From assembly GCA_001599295.1 (NCBI GenBank), contig BCGN01000010.1, positions 62,001 to 126,000 on the forward strand: a stretch of DNA of 64,000 nucleotides, written 5' to 3'. The position numbers and the translations under genes are program-made. This document shows, piece by piece, positions 42,186 through 53,454 of the stretch. Position 1 is the stretch's first letter. Each line of letters opens with the position of its first letter. The stretch is from Sporopachydermia quercuum. Its lineage: Eukaryota > Ascomycota > Sporopachydermiomycetes > Sporopachydermiales > Sporopachydermiaceae. Below the pieces are notes generated by a model. That model was given only the letters and a program-made list of their open reading frames with translations, was not told the DNA's origin and searched no databases.

Positions 42186-42956
42186 ATTTCAGTCAATGAC
42201 ATACAGCACGTCTTATAACAACTGGAATCTGATAATAAAACAATATCCTAGTTGCTGAAATATTCAGACGTTCCTTAAATCAGAATAATGAGTAACGTTA
42301 ACTAATAGATAATAAACTGCAACAGAATGATAACGAAAAACCTCAGATCAACAGCGTGTCAAATTGAGTTCTATTGTCTATGCAAGATTATGCATACACA
42401 TGCATATATTTTATAGGTCAAATATCTGCATATACACTGCATACAATATGAACCTTATTTTGTAAATCAGATAGAAAAATTCAATATTTATATAAGCAGA
42501 GCTTTTTTGACATTTATTTAATCATTTGTATATCACAACTGAGTGGACTCATCAGATAATGAACTGTGTAATCGAAATCAGCTATCATCCAACGTCAAAA
42601 GTTATTCATAACCTTTTTCATGAAGGTGAGTAATCATTTTGACGGAAGAGTATTCTTCGTTTCTTGCTCTTGTGTGATCAAATATTAGGACAGGAAAACT
42701 ACTTCTATACTACAATTGTTTTAAGTATAGAAAGAAATAAATAAAATTATGAAATATCTTAGATTAAACTATTAGCATTACAATACAATGCAACACAAAG
42801 AGTAACGCTACATTAATATACATTTCCACATTACATCTGAATAAACAGCCAGATCATGAGGATACNATTATTGGATAAATCGATTATTGGATAAATCAAT
42901 AAATTGGTCTGCTCCAAATCTTTGCTTCTATTACTCTGAGGACTCATCAAACGACT
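42186..42956. other. Intergenic region, F-box gene promoter and ATG26 3' flank
   Basis: AT-rich. Includes repeated GCATA/TGCATA motifs at about 42380-42440 and a 16-bp tandem duplication at 42867-42898 beside an ambiguous base (42866). Confidence 0.5.
42867..42898. repeat. 16-bp tandem duplication in the ATG26 3' flank
   Basis: ATTATTGGATAAATC plus one base (G, then A), twice head to tail, 60-90 bases past the ATG26 stop. Probably recent replication slippage. The neighbouring N at 42866 may reflect difficulty in reading it. Confidence 0.8.
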
Positions 42957-45900
42957 TCAAAGAACTTGCCATGAGCCGGATTCACTTGATTTGCTATCGT
43001 CACTACTGGCACCGTCCTCTTCTTCTGCAACTGCTGCAACTGTTGCAGCTTTATGGCTGGCATCATCTTTTGACAGCTCAAAACTCTGGATTACATCTGC
43101 ACTTACTTCATAAGTATCATTTGATTCTCCTTTGCCTCTTCTGAATAAAGACGAAGATCTTTTGGCTGCTTCTCTCTTCTTTCTGGTTAACTCTTGCGAA
43201 TAGTTCAAATAACGATATATAGTTTGAATAGCCTTAGCAACACCATTTTCTTCTTGTATTCTCTTGCCAACGATTCTAGCACGATCAATGATTCGTTCAT
43301 TAGTAGTTACTTCAATCAGGGCCTTAGAGAATAGCGCTACCGTTAACTTCCTCAAATGCAACCCGGCTCCAATGTCTTCTACTCTATTAGCATAAAAAAA
43401 CTGATCACCAAAGAATGGTTTAATGATAGTTGGTAGACCTGATCTTAAAGAAGCACCTGTGGTACCTGATCCACCATGATGAACAGCAGCATCAATCTGT
43501 GGGAACAGCCAATCATGAGGAATCGAATCAATGTTGTATATTTCTGGTGGGAATTCAATTTCTGGCAGATTTGCGTCTTCGGCACTCTTCCCTCTATCTG
43601 ACCAGCCTTTGGACAGAATACATCTAACATCAGCTTTCAAGACTGAATCAATAACAGCCTTTGACAACTCTCTTGGATTAGCAACAACAATACTACCAAA
43701 GCCAATATATACGATTTTCTTACCGTCATCACGGGCCTTCTTTATAAATGCTTCTAGTTTACTATCAGGGGTAAAATCGGTCTTTTGGTCTAAAAACCAA
43801 TAACCTGTAACAGTCACCCAATCACTAAAATCGACAGGTGGTGGGAATACTGTTGGACTAACATTATACAGGAATGGCACTTTCCCTTGTTGCATTTTTT
43901 CAAGATTGGTCCGTGGTAAATCTAACACTTCAGTTCGCCATTTATTCACTTGACCGGCAATGCCTTTCCAAAATACGTTCTCAAACATCACATGGGTCAA
44001 ATAATTATATGATCCACCCATTTTCTGTTCAGGAACAATGAAAGCATGAGGATATGCTCTGGTTCTGGACCAAGGCATAGTAAATGCGCGGAAATAAGCA
44101 CATCCTAACGCTTCAGCAATGTGAATACCTGCCATTGCACTGGGGCTTTCAATCAACACGTCAGTACCTTGACAAGCCTCCCATGACGTTATTAGCAACT
44201 CTTCGATCCATGACCTAAATTTGCTTGAAGCATCACGTAAGAATGAAACCGATAAAGAGCCATGTTGAACCATCAATTGCATTAAGTCTGCTGGGTTACC
44301 AGCAATCTCACGGAATCCAATACCCTGTTCTCTAACCCAGTCTCCAAATTCTCCATGACTGGCAATAGTAACCTCATGACCTTCTGCCATAAGTCCCTTA
44401 GCTAATGCAATATATGGTTGAACATCACCACGAGATCCAATGGTAAGACATGTGAAATGAAGCTTCTGATTTGGTTTGCAAGGAAATTCACTGGCTTCGT
44501 TGATAATAATCTTTCTTTCAACCTTGTCCCCAGAAGTACCTGAAGATTCACGAGCTGTCTCGTCCATTGCATCCGTATAAGTCCATATTTTAGCAGAAGA
44601 TATCATTGGATCACTGAAACGATGATTTTTGCTACTCGAATAATCAGATTCCCCGGTAGGAAGAGTGTTATCTGCAGATTCTCCTTCTTCAGAATCCTCC
44701 TCTTCCTGTAACTCGTCAAACTTGTTCATAACTTGAAGCAGTTTTAGTAGAACCTCCACACAGTCATCTCTGCTTGCTTCTGACGAAAACTCAAAGAAGA
44801 TTTCCTCGTGACCCTCAATAACTATCACCAAACCAGAGTATCCAAATCTAAATCCTTTTTCTTTATTAACGTTTTCGATATCCTCAAAAGGTACCATCAT
44901 CTTTGTCTTGACGCCAGGAATCAAGCTGCGATAGCAAAGGTATCCATTACTGAGATATAGTTTACCGTATAATGGGAAAGACTTCTGTAGATAGCAGTAA
45001 TAACTAGCAATCAGATGGTAATGTTCATGAAGAGCAAAATGACTTCTGAACCTATTGTTACTTTCTAACACATACTCTTCAGTGAGTATCTTCTGACTGT
45101 CTGCTGAAATACCACTATATGCATCAATAGGTTCCCCCTTGGCATCTACACTTGCCTCAGCGTAATGTCTGGGCTCATTATACCACATGTCTCCAACTTT
45201 GTTGACAACGGATAATGTATTTTCAACTTTCTTAGTGAGATTTGGTTTAGGGATCCAGCTCGTCCATTTGTTTGAATTCCTTTGAGAGTCAAGCCCATAG
45301 TTGGGATCTTCGGGCAAATCCTTCGTAGAACTGCCTGTTTGAGCTGTTGTTGATGTAGGAGCAGCTGATATGATGCTAGTTTGCTTACCTGATGATAACT
45401 CGTTAGAGTCAGACAAAGACTCAAATTCGATTTTTTCAGGATGATCCTCAGGGCCTTCAGCAAACTTAACAGTACTCTTTGAAAGTCCTTCATCTATACT
45501 ATCATAATTTGGAGAATAATCAGTAGTTTCCTTCTCCATGCTGGAAATATTCTCAGAAGAACTAAATCTAGGAATGGAAATACTCTTACTAAGGTTGCTC
45601 TTGACTTGCCCGATCTTGTCAAAAGCCGTACGAGCAATTGAAGATGGTGATAAACTAAGACTGGATGCTGATTTTCCCACTTCATCGTCTTCTGCGTCGG
45701 CTGGATCAATAGATGTGGCAGATTTCGCAACACCATTCTGTCTATACATAGATGTTGAATCAATCACTTTTTCAGGTGATGTTGTGATACCCTTAGCAAC
45801 ATACTCATCGTGAACGTCATTAACTGTTTTAACCAGATTGTCCAATGCCTCGTCACCATCTTTGAAAAATGCAAAGAAATAGTCATCAACAACAAATGTA

Positions 45901-47507
45901 TCATCATCTTCCAATGTCTTAATTTTCACGGTTTGAGCAATATTATCAAACGCAGTTGCCTCTTCAATATCTAAAATATTAACCAGTGGCAAACCAATTC
46001 TCATACTATTGCCTCTGTTTTGTGCTTGGAATATTTGTTTCTGTAACATGCTTACCCATTCTTTAGCGGCATATGAATTGTCAGTAGAAAATTTGTACGT
46101 AATGCTATCAGTCACAATCCTAAAGGCAGATGGTACCGTGTTATCTCCAGCTAGCGCCGATAATCTATTGAGGAGCGGTAAACGTTTGCCGCCAGCATAA
46201 TCCAACTCGGCTTTTATTACATAGCGAAGATCAATAGTGAGTAAAGAGAAATATAGATCAACACTATTTGAGTGGAGTGTTAAAGAGTTATCTTTCAAGA
46301 CTGCCCAAAGACGTTTTGAACCTTTGACAGTTTTCTTGGTGATGGCGCCACTATGGACGATCTTGCCTTGATTGTTGGGAAGGAAAGCAAGGAAATATAT
46401 ATATTTGTTGGTGATATAAAAGTGACCTCTTAAGAGAACATCCGAAAGAAGCCAAGATCGATAATCGGCAATAAACCTCTCATCAGATTTAATGTCAAAA
46501 AATTCCTTGAGCCTTTCACTTATCAATTGAGCTCGTTGAAGTGACCTAGCTTTCGCAGTTTTCTTATGTCGTCTGGGGATACTTCCAGGCGGCTCCTGAG
46601 CTAATTTGTTGTATTTGAGGATAATGCTTCTATCAAAATCCGAAGTATCATTATGAGTAGTTGGGGTATTGGAACCACCGGTTGATGCTTCTGATTCAAG
46701 GTTTTCAATCGAACCAGTAACAGGAACAGAAGTAGCAGGAGATTCTGTAGGACATTCTGATGGGGATGCTGTAGTAGTTTTTACCATTGGAATAGGTGCA
46801 GAAGTAGGAGTATTTGTGGTTGAATCACTACTAGATTTCTCCTTGAGACTGAACTTCTTTTTCAAGAAAGAGTCTGATTCGGCTGAGTGACCTTCCTCTT
46901 CGTCATCAGAGCCCTCCTCTTCCTGATCCTCTTCGTCGCTCTCACTCTCAACTTCATCTTCATCATCCTGGCCATCATCGTTGGGACGATCCTCAAAGTT
47001 CTTGTAGACAGATGCTGCTGTCAGCATTGATAGTACACTTTTAGCCATACCAACAGGGGCAGCAAAATCCACATTAGAATCAGGTGCTGTAGGCTCTTTC
47101 CTCACACTGCTAGTAAACAACCCAGCACTAACATTAACTTTAAGTGAATTTTTTCTGCTGCTTCTACGAAAAAAAGAGGGTGCAACTGACGATGACATAT
47201 TCTTACCACGAAATATTTCACCTCTGAACTTGTCTCTTGTTCTACCACTTTTCCCATCAGTCCTATCCACAGCAGGTTTATTTAGTTGAATTGATTGTGA
47301 CAACTTGGAGGTACTTGGACCCTTTGTTCTTGACATCAGTTTAGCATATTTACTTTCAAGATCGTCAATAGTTGACATCAATGGTGACTTAGATCGTACA
47401 GGAATATCTCTATCAGCTGTGTTTGTACCTGGAGGTATAGTCACAGGTGGTTGAAGTAATTCTTTGCCTTCATCTTCCCCTTCAGTTGATTTATCTCGGT
47501 TACTCAT
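42957..47507 (-). CDS. ATG26: Sterol 3-beta-glucosyltransferase
   Basis: 1516 residues, against about 1200 in S. cerevisiae. It transfers glucose from UDP-glucose to ergosterol; in some methylotrophic yeasts it is needed for pexophagy. Order: long Ser/acidic N-terminal region (about 1-330, with an E/D-rich run near 175-215), first GRAM domain (near 335-370), PH domain (about 375-495, GAITKKTVKGSKRLWAVLKD), second GRAM domain (near 850-925) and the GT1 glycosyltransferase domain from about 1010 (LTIGSRGDVQPYIALAKGL). The UDP-sugar-binding end HHGGSGTTGASLRSGLPT lies near 1340, with FGDQFFYANRVED. All parts are intact. The C-terminus is Ser-rich. The extra length lies in the N-terminal region and in the linker between PH and second GRAM domains. 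Confidence 0.97.
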   Translation of the reverse strand: MSNRDKSTEGEDEGKELLQPPVTIPPGTNTADRDIPVRSKSPLMSTIDDLESKYAKLMSRTKGPSTSKLSQSIQLNKPAVDRTDGKSGRTRDKFRGEIFRGKNMSSSVAPSFFRRSSRKNSLKVNVSAGLFTSSVRKEPTAPDSNVDFAAPVGMAKSVLSMLTAASVYKNFEDRPNDDGQDDEDEVESESDEEDQEEEGSDDEEEGHSAESDSFLKKKFSLKEKSSSDSTTNTPTSAPIPMVKTTTASPSECPTESPATSVPVTGSIENLESEASTGGSNTPTTHNDTSDFDRSIILKYNKLAQEPPGSIPRRHKKTAKARSLQRAQLISERLKEFFDIKSDERFIADYRSWLLSDVLLRGHFYITNKYIYFLAFLPNNQGKIVHSGAITKKTVKGSKRLWAVLKDNSLTLHSNSVDLYFSLLTIDLRYVIKAELDYAGGKRLPLLNRLSALAGDNTVPSAFRIVTDSITYKFSTDNSYAAKEWVSMLQKQIFQAQNRGNSMRIGLPLVNILDIEEATAFDNIAQTVKIKTLEDDDTFVVDDYFFAFFKDGDEALDNLVKTVNDVHDEYVAKGITTSPEKVIDSTSMYRQNGVAKSATSIDPADAEDDEVGKSASSLSLSPSSIARTAFDKIGQVKSNLSKSISIPRFSSSENISSMEKETTDYSPNYDSIDEGLSKSTVKFAEGPEDHPEKIEFESLSDSNELSSGKQTSIISAAPTSTTAQTGSSTKDLPEDPNYGLDSQRNSNKWTSWIPKPNLTKKVENTLSVVNKVGDMWYNEPRHYAEASVDAKGEPIDAYSGISADSQKILTEEYVLESNNRFRSHFALHEHYHLIASYYCYLQKSFPLYGKLYLSNGYLCYRSLIPGVKTKMMVPFEDIENVNKEKGFRFGYSGLVIVIEGHEEIFFEFSSEASRDDCVEVLLKLLQVMNKFDELQEEEDSEEGESADNTLPTGESDYSSSKNHRFSDPMISSAKIWTYTDAMDETARESSGTSGDKVERKIIINEASEFPCKPNQKLHFTCLTIGSRGDVQPYIALAKGLMAEGHEVTIASHGEFGDWVREQGIGFREIAGNPADLMQLMVQHGSLSVSFLRDASSKFRSWIEELLITSWEACQGTDVLIESPSAMAGIHIAEALGCAYFRAFTMPWSRTRAYPHAFIVPEQKMGGSYNYLTHVMFENVFWKGIAGQVNKWRTEVLDLPRTNLEKMQQGKVPFLYNVSPTVFPPPVDFSDWVTVTGYWFLDQKTDFTPDSKLEAFIKKARDDGKKIVYIGFGSIVVANPRELSKAVIDSVLKADVRCILSKGWSDRGKSAEDANLPEIEFPPEIYNIDSIPHDWLFPQIDAAVHHGGSGTTGASLRSGLPTIIKPFFGDQFFYANRVEDIGAGLHLRKLTVALFSKALIEVTTNERIIDRARIVGKRIQEENGVAKAIQTIYRYLNYSQELTRKKREAAKRSSSLFRRGKGESNDTYEVSADVIQSFELSKDDASHKAATVAAVAEEEDGASSDDSKSSESGSWQVL

Positions 47508-48089
47508 GGTGCGGAGCTTACTACCCTAACCAGTTATTTCTAGTGGTCTTCTTGCGCTGTTTCTGTAGATTGTGATACTCCCTTCGATGCGATGAAACTG
47601 AACATGCATATGGATATAGTATTTCAAAACACACTCACTATCCTACATGAACAATTAAAATGTGACTAAACATATGNTGTAATCCATAAAATAATAATAG
47701 TTCAGAATATCTGTCTTTCCAAATTTTAATACTAGTATCAAATTCTTCTTATCAATTCAGGAGTTTTCCTTCAGCTCAAGCGATGTGATAATGGTCAATG
47801 ACCAACTTGTTATGTAAATGTTCATTCACTCTTTTCATCAAAGACTAGTATAATACCATTCATAAAACCTGTAATTCAATAAGCAATGATGAAACCTCCT
47901 AGGTGTATAGATTTAATCTTACCATTACCTCATTATTTTTGCCCTTGTTATTGCTTGTCCTTGTCAGTATGACTGACTAGTATATTCTGAACGGCTAGGC
48001 GGCATAATCTGTAGTGTGCATAAGAATATTAAGCAGCCTTGCGTACTTTGAATGCATAGTGCATGATGAGACGTGAACCTTGCCAAATG

Positions 48090-48142
48090 TAGGTCTCACG
48101 TAAGAAGCCCTGTGACTCCCTACGACGAGGTTACGAGACCTA
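48090..48142. ncRNA. Hairpin in a possible structured RNA
   Basis: TAGGTCTC (48090-48097) pairs perfectly with GAGACCTA (48135-48142). After a two-base bulge GTAA (48100-48103) pairs with TTAC (48131-48134), leaving a 27-nt loop. An upstream TGAGAC (48067-48072) can instead pair with GTCTCA (48093-48098), so two mutually exclusive folds exist. It resembles no tRNA, 5S or spliceosomal RNA I know. Strand and function are unknown. Confidence 0.3.
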
Positions 48143-48301
48143 GAAACGGAGATATCCAGGTACCAATAATAATGGTTATTCAAATATTCCATTATTCTGA
48201 GGAATTTAACAGCATTTTACATTGATACTTCAGTTCCAATTGTGACAATGTTATATGATCATTGCGTTTTATTTTGTGTTTTTCNAGATGCATATGCCTC
48301 A

Positions 48302-48463
48302 ATGTCCATAGTTGTAGTGCGATGTGAGCGATGGGCAGACGACGTGCGGAGAGGCCACTGTTCAAGGGTGAGGAGCTTCCCTATTAGGAAAAACGATAAG
48401 CTGGCCTTGCTGGAAACCGTTATTGAGATGAAATCAGAATTTAAGCTGGAATTTGATATTTGA
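48302..48463 (+). CDS. Hypothetical 53-residue frame
   Basis: ATG-started frame inside the GC-richer island, with RCERWADDVRRGHCSRVRSF and ETVIEMKSEFKLEFDI; acidic and basic residues are balanced and protein-like. No family recognised. It follows a TTTTCNAG acceptor-like site at 48282-48287, so it might be an exon. Confidence 0.25.
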   Translation: MSIVVVRCERWADDVRRGHCSRVRSFPIRKNDKLALLETVIEMKSEFKLEFDI

Positions 48464-49206
48464 ATGTGATAAAGAAAAGTTGAAAACAATCTGACGATAG
48501 TGAACGATCTGAAAATTTAGAGTGGAATATTGTTCGAAGAATATTTGAAAAGAAGCAGTTTGGAAGTTGTAACAGAGTTCCTGATTGAATGCGGTTCAAA
48601 GTGAAAAGTTCGAACAGTTATCAAGGTGAAGGTTACAGTCGTAGGCTCCNCTTATTCACTCGTAGCAAAGTTCCAGGACTGCTCCAGATTTGCCTTCTGA
48701 AGGCTTCTTTCTTTGGCATAGCTTTATTGTTGGTTCATATATGTATCGCTACTGAATGCGCTAAATAGACGCAAGAATGGTATTTCCACGGTTCACTAGC
48801 TTCATTAATTTTTTGTTGGCTTCACAGATTAACAATTTGGAACTGTTTCTGATCTGATTCCTGTAGTAATGTGATAGAGTCGCATTTATTTTTTGTTTGT
48901 TGTTTGGTTGTGCTTCAGAAAACAAAGATACAGATTGTATGGCAGCATATATGCTTTAAGTCATTATTTACGTGCTAGTCTATGCTTGAGTATTGGAAAA
49001 AATATGAAGACAGAGGGGATTACTTCTGTATGATAGATAAATTGGGTATCATACAGATTACATATACATTTTGTAGTTGATCACATAATACACAGGCTAC
49101 TGCAATTCCAATAATAAGACACCACCCGTAAATCTAACAGTAATAAATTTTCATTGTTGCTTTATTATTAGTACCAAAACAGCTCGGGAACGCATATAAT
49201 AAANAT

Positions 49207-50694
49207 TTACCAATTGGTGACACCATCAACTTCTGCTTCACCAAATAAACTCTCTTTGGTTGCTACATATGATTGGGCTATATCTTCCAATGGTATTTCA
49301 AGATTCATGATATCAGGTAATTGTTTCCTCAAAAAACTCATGATAGATTCATTAACAGCAGCAAACTCCAACAAAAAAGCATCATGACCCTCCGGTGAAT
49401 CAATTTCTTCTAATTCACCATTGGGCATATAGTAGGCGATTTCTTCTTGTTCGGCAATAGTGAATAATCCATCTGTTCGTATTCCCATGATTAATGATGG
49501 TTGAACCAAAGAGGACAACGCTTCTTCTAAAGAGTCATACCGACCACGAGAAATATCGTGAGTATCAAGCTTTCTAGAAATTGCAATGTAACAATTGGCA
49601 TCAAATCTCTTGACAAACTTCTCACCTTGGTACCGAAGGTAAGATTGAGCAGAAAAGTAAGTCTGATGGTTTTTCTTGATCCTATGAATACCGGTGGCTG
49701 AAGAAACACTACTACTGGAGTTGGTTCTTTCTCTCAAACTCGCAGGTCTTCCACTTTTTTCACCAATCGGAGTACTACTTCTTAGTTCATGTAGTGAGGA
49801 AACCGAAGATAAGGTAGAAAGAGAAATTTTCCTAGCTGTATCATTCTTCAAGCCGTCATTGTGGATCCTCCAATTTTCATCATTTGTAGTATAATCTGGT
49901 GGCGCAATAGTTCTTTGAGGTCCATTAATTGTCTTGTGCTTTGCGGGATCTGGAACTTCTCTGCCGAACCTAGTCTCAAATGAATTTCTTGATCGATATG
50001 TCAATAAAGCAGACATTCTGGCAGCACTTAAACCATTGACTGGAGGGTCATCAAACGAATAATATCCATCCATATACTTGGGATCAGAATAAATGCTTTG
50101 ACGTTGAGCCTCTCCCCAAGATATACACCATGCTGAATGTCTTGCTGATGTCGCAATTGGTATTAAAGTTCTCACGTAATCCTTTCCAAAGAAACCATAC
50201 TCTAAAACAAGCATTCCGCCCATAGATCCTCCAATACAAGCAGCAATTTGCTTTACTCCCAAGTCATCCAAAACAAGTTTATGAATTTGCACATCATCTC
50301 TAACTGATACCAATGGATATTCCGGTCCCCATAATCTTCCAGTTTCTGGGCAATTGGTACATGGTGACATAGAACCATATGGAGATCCTAGAGAATTCAA
50401 ACAGATAACAAAAAATCTTGCAGGATCAAAAGCTTTTCCTGGTCCTAATAATGGACCCCACCAATCTGCTACATCTGCAGATCCTGTAAGGGCATGGCAG
50501 ATGACCATAGCATTCGTTCCTTCGGCATTAAGTTTGCCCCAACTTTTATAAGCAACAGGGACATCTTCCAACTCAATACCTGACTCAAGAGTAAAAGAAG
50601 GTATAATTGCAACTTCTTGGTCGGCAACCAGATTGAAAAAAGGATTTTCTGGTTGCTCCTTCACCCTTTTATAATGAGTAGTCTTCTCTCCCAT
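49207..50694 (-). CDS. MET2: Homoserine O-acetyltransferase
   Basis: 495 residues from the ATG at 50694. The frame is open to 50805 but only from TTG. It makes O-acetylhomoserine from homoserine and acetyl-CoA, the committed step to methionine in yeasts, in the cytosol. An alpha/beta hydrolase fold with PVAYKSWGKLN, CHALTGSADVADWWGPLLGP, nucleophile Ser157 in GGSMGGM, TSARHSAWCISWGEAQRQ, and catalytic His437 in SPEGHDAFLLE. The C-terminus FGEAE...VTNW matches S. cerevisiae Met2. A Ser-rich insertion (about 300-355) sits where yeast Met2 also has one. CACGTG at 51565-51570 is about 870 bp upstream; Cbf1 boxes are typical of methionine genes, but this is far for a yeast promoter and closer to RPP40. 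Confidence 0.97.
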   Translation of the reverse strand: MGEKTTHYKRVKEQPENPFFNLVADQEVAIIPSFTLESGIELEDVPVAYKSWGKLNAEGTNAMVICHALTGSADVADWWGPLLGPGKAFDPARFFVICLNSLGSPYGSMSPCTNCPETGRLWGPEYPLVSVRDDVQIHKLVLDDLGVKQIAACIGGSMGGMLVLEYGFFGKDYVRTLIPIATSARHSAWCISWGEAQRQSIYSDPKYMDGYYSFDDPPVNGLSAARMSALLTYRSRNSFETRFGREVPDPAKHKTINGPQRTIAPPDYTTNDENWRIHNDGLKNDTARKISLSTLSSVSSLHELRSSTPIGEKSGRPASLRERTNSSSSVSSATGIHRIKKNHQTYFSAQSYLRYQGEKFVKRFDANCYIAISRKLDTHDISRGRYDSLEEALSSLVQPSLIMGIRTDGLFTIAEQEEIAYYMPNGELEEIDSPEGHDAFLLEFAAVNESIMSFLRKQLPDIMNLEIPLEDIAQSYVATKESLFGEAEVDGVTNW

Positions 50695-52218
50695 TTTGAA
50701 AGGGTGCTTGGAACAATAGAACTTACTTTTTATATCCAATATTGATCTCCGATTTATGGCGATTTGAAATGAGGTGTCAATGGAATGTAGAATATGATTC
50801 TTCAATAAGATCAGACTTCAGTAGTTTTTAAAACCTCACAAACTGGTCTGATACGGATTCAAATGTAAAACAAAATGCTATATGTAGATATACCTTTCGG
50901 TGTAGTTGTACATACTAATTAGTTAAGAATCAATAGTTCATAACACACTATACTTGTAGTATATGTAATTGAAACCGCAGACTTTATTCTATTATAATAA
51001 TAATAGCTAGAAGCCTTTATTGACTAGGTTAATGAAAATAATGTAAGACAATATAATGCGTTGTGTTGCTGTTGTGATAGATTTATTACTATTGGGATAG
51101 CACTGAATTAAACGTGAACCGATCAAGTTTGAGGGCAAATTCGTTGCTTGTATACTGAATATAGACGTTTTATGCAATAATACACCCCTTCAGATCAAAT
51201 ATTTCTTTATATATTTTCTTTCAAAAGATTTGATTCCTCTCACTTTTATGAACACATCTCATTGTCAGTCGATCAAGAAGAAAAACCTGTAAATTTCCAG
51301 CATGAGAAGTTTTCTACAATGGGCTAACTTTAAATTGTTGATAATGAGTCATTTACTGATTACGTGATTAGATCAGAGATAAGAAATGCAGAAAAATAAG
51401 AAAAGTAGGAACCGTTGAACTGAATTTGATAATTACTGGGGTTAAACATAGATACCAGAATTCAAACATCATTATATCTATTATCTTGTTCCCTNTATCT
51501 TCCGTTTCAATCTCTACTCTCACAAGTCTGTTCCTGTCAAATCAACGATTCTCACTCTATTTTTCACGTGAAATGAAGAATCAATTGAAGATAAATTACA
51601 TGCACAATATGCATTATTCTGCATGATTTCAAGATAGAGTTTGGGGTATAGTGATCGCATGTGTGTAAAAGTTATATCTATAAGTAAGAAATTGTATATG
51701 GAGGAAACCAGCAAATAGAAGAAAAAATATCAAGATGACTAGGGTAAAAGAATTACCAAAATGAGTATCATTTTTAAATAACAGAAAATTAACACAGGAG
51801 ATCGATCACATTGATATACTTCATATCTCATTATGTAGCTCATATCATTTCCGAACTATAATAATCAATCACCAATTGCCAATGCTAAAACACTATCTCC
51901 TCCGTTATACATCTGGTCTCTTCACATGCTAATCCATCTGAACACTATCCATTACAAGAACCGAAGAAGTATAACTAACTGTTCAATAAAAAGGGTGATG
52001 ATGATGATTCTTTTCTAGGTTAGAAGAGTACAAATGAGTATTCGGATAACAATGGTTTTTCTGTTTGAACGGCTAATTTTGTTGAGATAAAAAATTGAGA
52101 TTTCCCTGATATTTGTTCCAACATTCACTTATTCATCATTGAAATCATTATATCCCCGAAAGAGCTCACATTCATCATCGTACTCTGCGTTGCTGCTGTT
52201 ACCTCCAGTTTTCATTAA
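50695..52218. promoter_or_regulatory. Divergent promoter region, MET2 / RPP40
   Basis: AT-rich. CACGTG flanked as TCACGTGA at 51564-51571 could serve either gene. One ambiguous base lies at 51495. No RNA gene recognised. Confidence 0.5.
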
Positions 52219-53454
52219 ATGACGAAACAGCAATCCCCATCCACTGGAACTGTAAAAGTTTCTCTGCTGGAAAGTACTGATGAATCTACCAATTTTCTAA
52301 AAAACTTGCAGAAATTCCCTTTCTACAGACAGCTTGATTTGATCATACCAGAAGATCAGTTTACNAACTTCAAGGATCAAGTACCACCTTATTATTCTTA
52401 TCGCTTTTGCTCACCATTAGTAAATTTCCTAGATCCACTATTTGTCTCAACTTATATCCAGCAAAGTATGTCTGTTTTACTTCAGCTATCCAGTTTACTA
52501 ATATCATTCTAGTTTAATACTAACTGTTGACCAGATGATTTCACTCTCATATCAGAAACTCATATTGACGAAGGAGACACATTCTCAATAACGGATGGTG
52601 TTCTTTTCATGTTTTTAACTCAAAACACATATCAAAGATGTGGCCTCCAAGGAAGAAAAACAAACTTGAATCCTCAATACAGCGGGAAGAATAAACTTGA
52701 CCGCTACGTTATACAGTACAACCTTCTAAATCCTCAAGCAGTTCCTGGTAATAAGGCTCATGACAGGTTACTATGGTCTTTGCAGAATCAAATGAATTTT
52801 CCTGTATGGTTTAGGTTTAGTATTAATGATAAGTTGAGAACGAAACAGACAGAGCTGTCTCCAGAAATAGAATCGCGATTATTCGCTAAAGTGCATCCGT
52901 CCGCCAGAATGAAATTAGAGCTGGAAGTTGAAACAATCTTCTTAAAAAACATAATTACACCAGACTTTCAAACATTTGTATTCGATGTCGATAATAAAGA
53001 TTCACCAACTGTAAAGGCTGTTAAATCTGAATCTTGGTGCTGGGATTTACTTGAATGGATTGGTATGGCTTCTTTGAAAAGTGACAGATTGATAGAATTG
53101 AAGCCTGTTGACTATCATTTGTCTAGATATGCACTTCCTGACGAACTACAAGGAAGTAGAACTAATAGTACTGATTGCATGAAAACAGAACAAAGGTCAG
53201 GCTGTGTTAAGATTTCATGGTCTGGTTTTATACCGGTTGCATTACTTACTAAGATATTTCAATTGGTAAATGGAGTGGCAGAGGAAGAATGGTACTCTTT
53301 GACTGCAAATGTGATTGCTGATGCGCCTCTAATGTTTAATTTGAAAAATGAACGAAGGTATAGAAGCTCTGAGCCGTTTTTCACTATGGTGAAGCTGAGG
53401 AATAATGATAGGCTTTCTCATAGTAGTTCTCTATTAGTATATGAAATGAATTAG
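52219..53454 (+). CDS. RPP40: RNase P/MRP protein subunit, Rpp40 family, two exons
   Basis: 388 residues after splicing 52219-52465 to 52535-53454. The intron junction falls inside an Asn codon, followed by DFTLISETHIDEGDTFSITDGVLFM, which aligns with the human Rpp40 segment containing NTHIDEDNT. Further matches: TYQRCGLQGR to the TYEETGLQG region, DLLEWIGM to LFDWLG, VDYHLSRY, and SGFIPVALLTKIFQLV...EEWYSLTANVIADAPLMF to the human C-terminal block. Human Rpp40 has 363 residues. It is a protein of the nuclear ribonucleoprotein enzymes that trim tRNA 5' ends (RNase P) and pre-rRNA (RNase MRP). S. cerevisiae has no obvious Rpp40 by name. An N at 52365 leaves one residue unknown. Confidence 0.88.
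52466..52534 (+). other. Spliceosomal intron in RPP40
   Basis: 69 nt, phase 1, with GTATGT at 52466-52471, TACTAAC at 52519-52525 and ACCAG ending at 52534. Splicing restores a conserved block of the protein, so support is strong. Confidence 0.95.

Larger units (their letters stand above)
47508..49206. other. Long intergenic region with a structured GC-richer island
   Basis: Between the ATG26 start and the MET2 stop. Most is AT-rich. About 47990-48460 is richer in G and C and contains a strong hairpin (48090-48142) and a 53-codon plus-strand frame (48302-48463), both listed separately. Ambiguous bases lie at 47677, 48285, 48650 and 49204. Confidence 0.5.
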
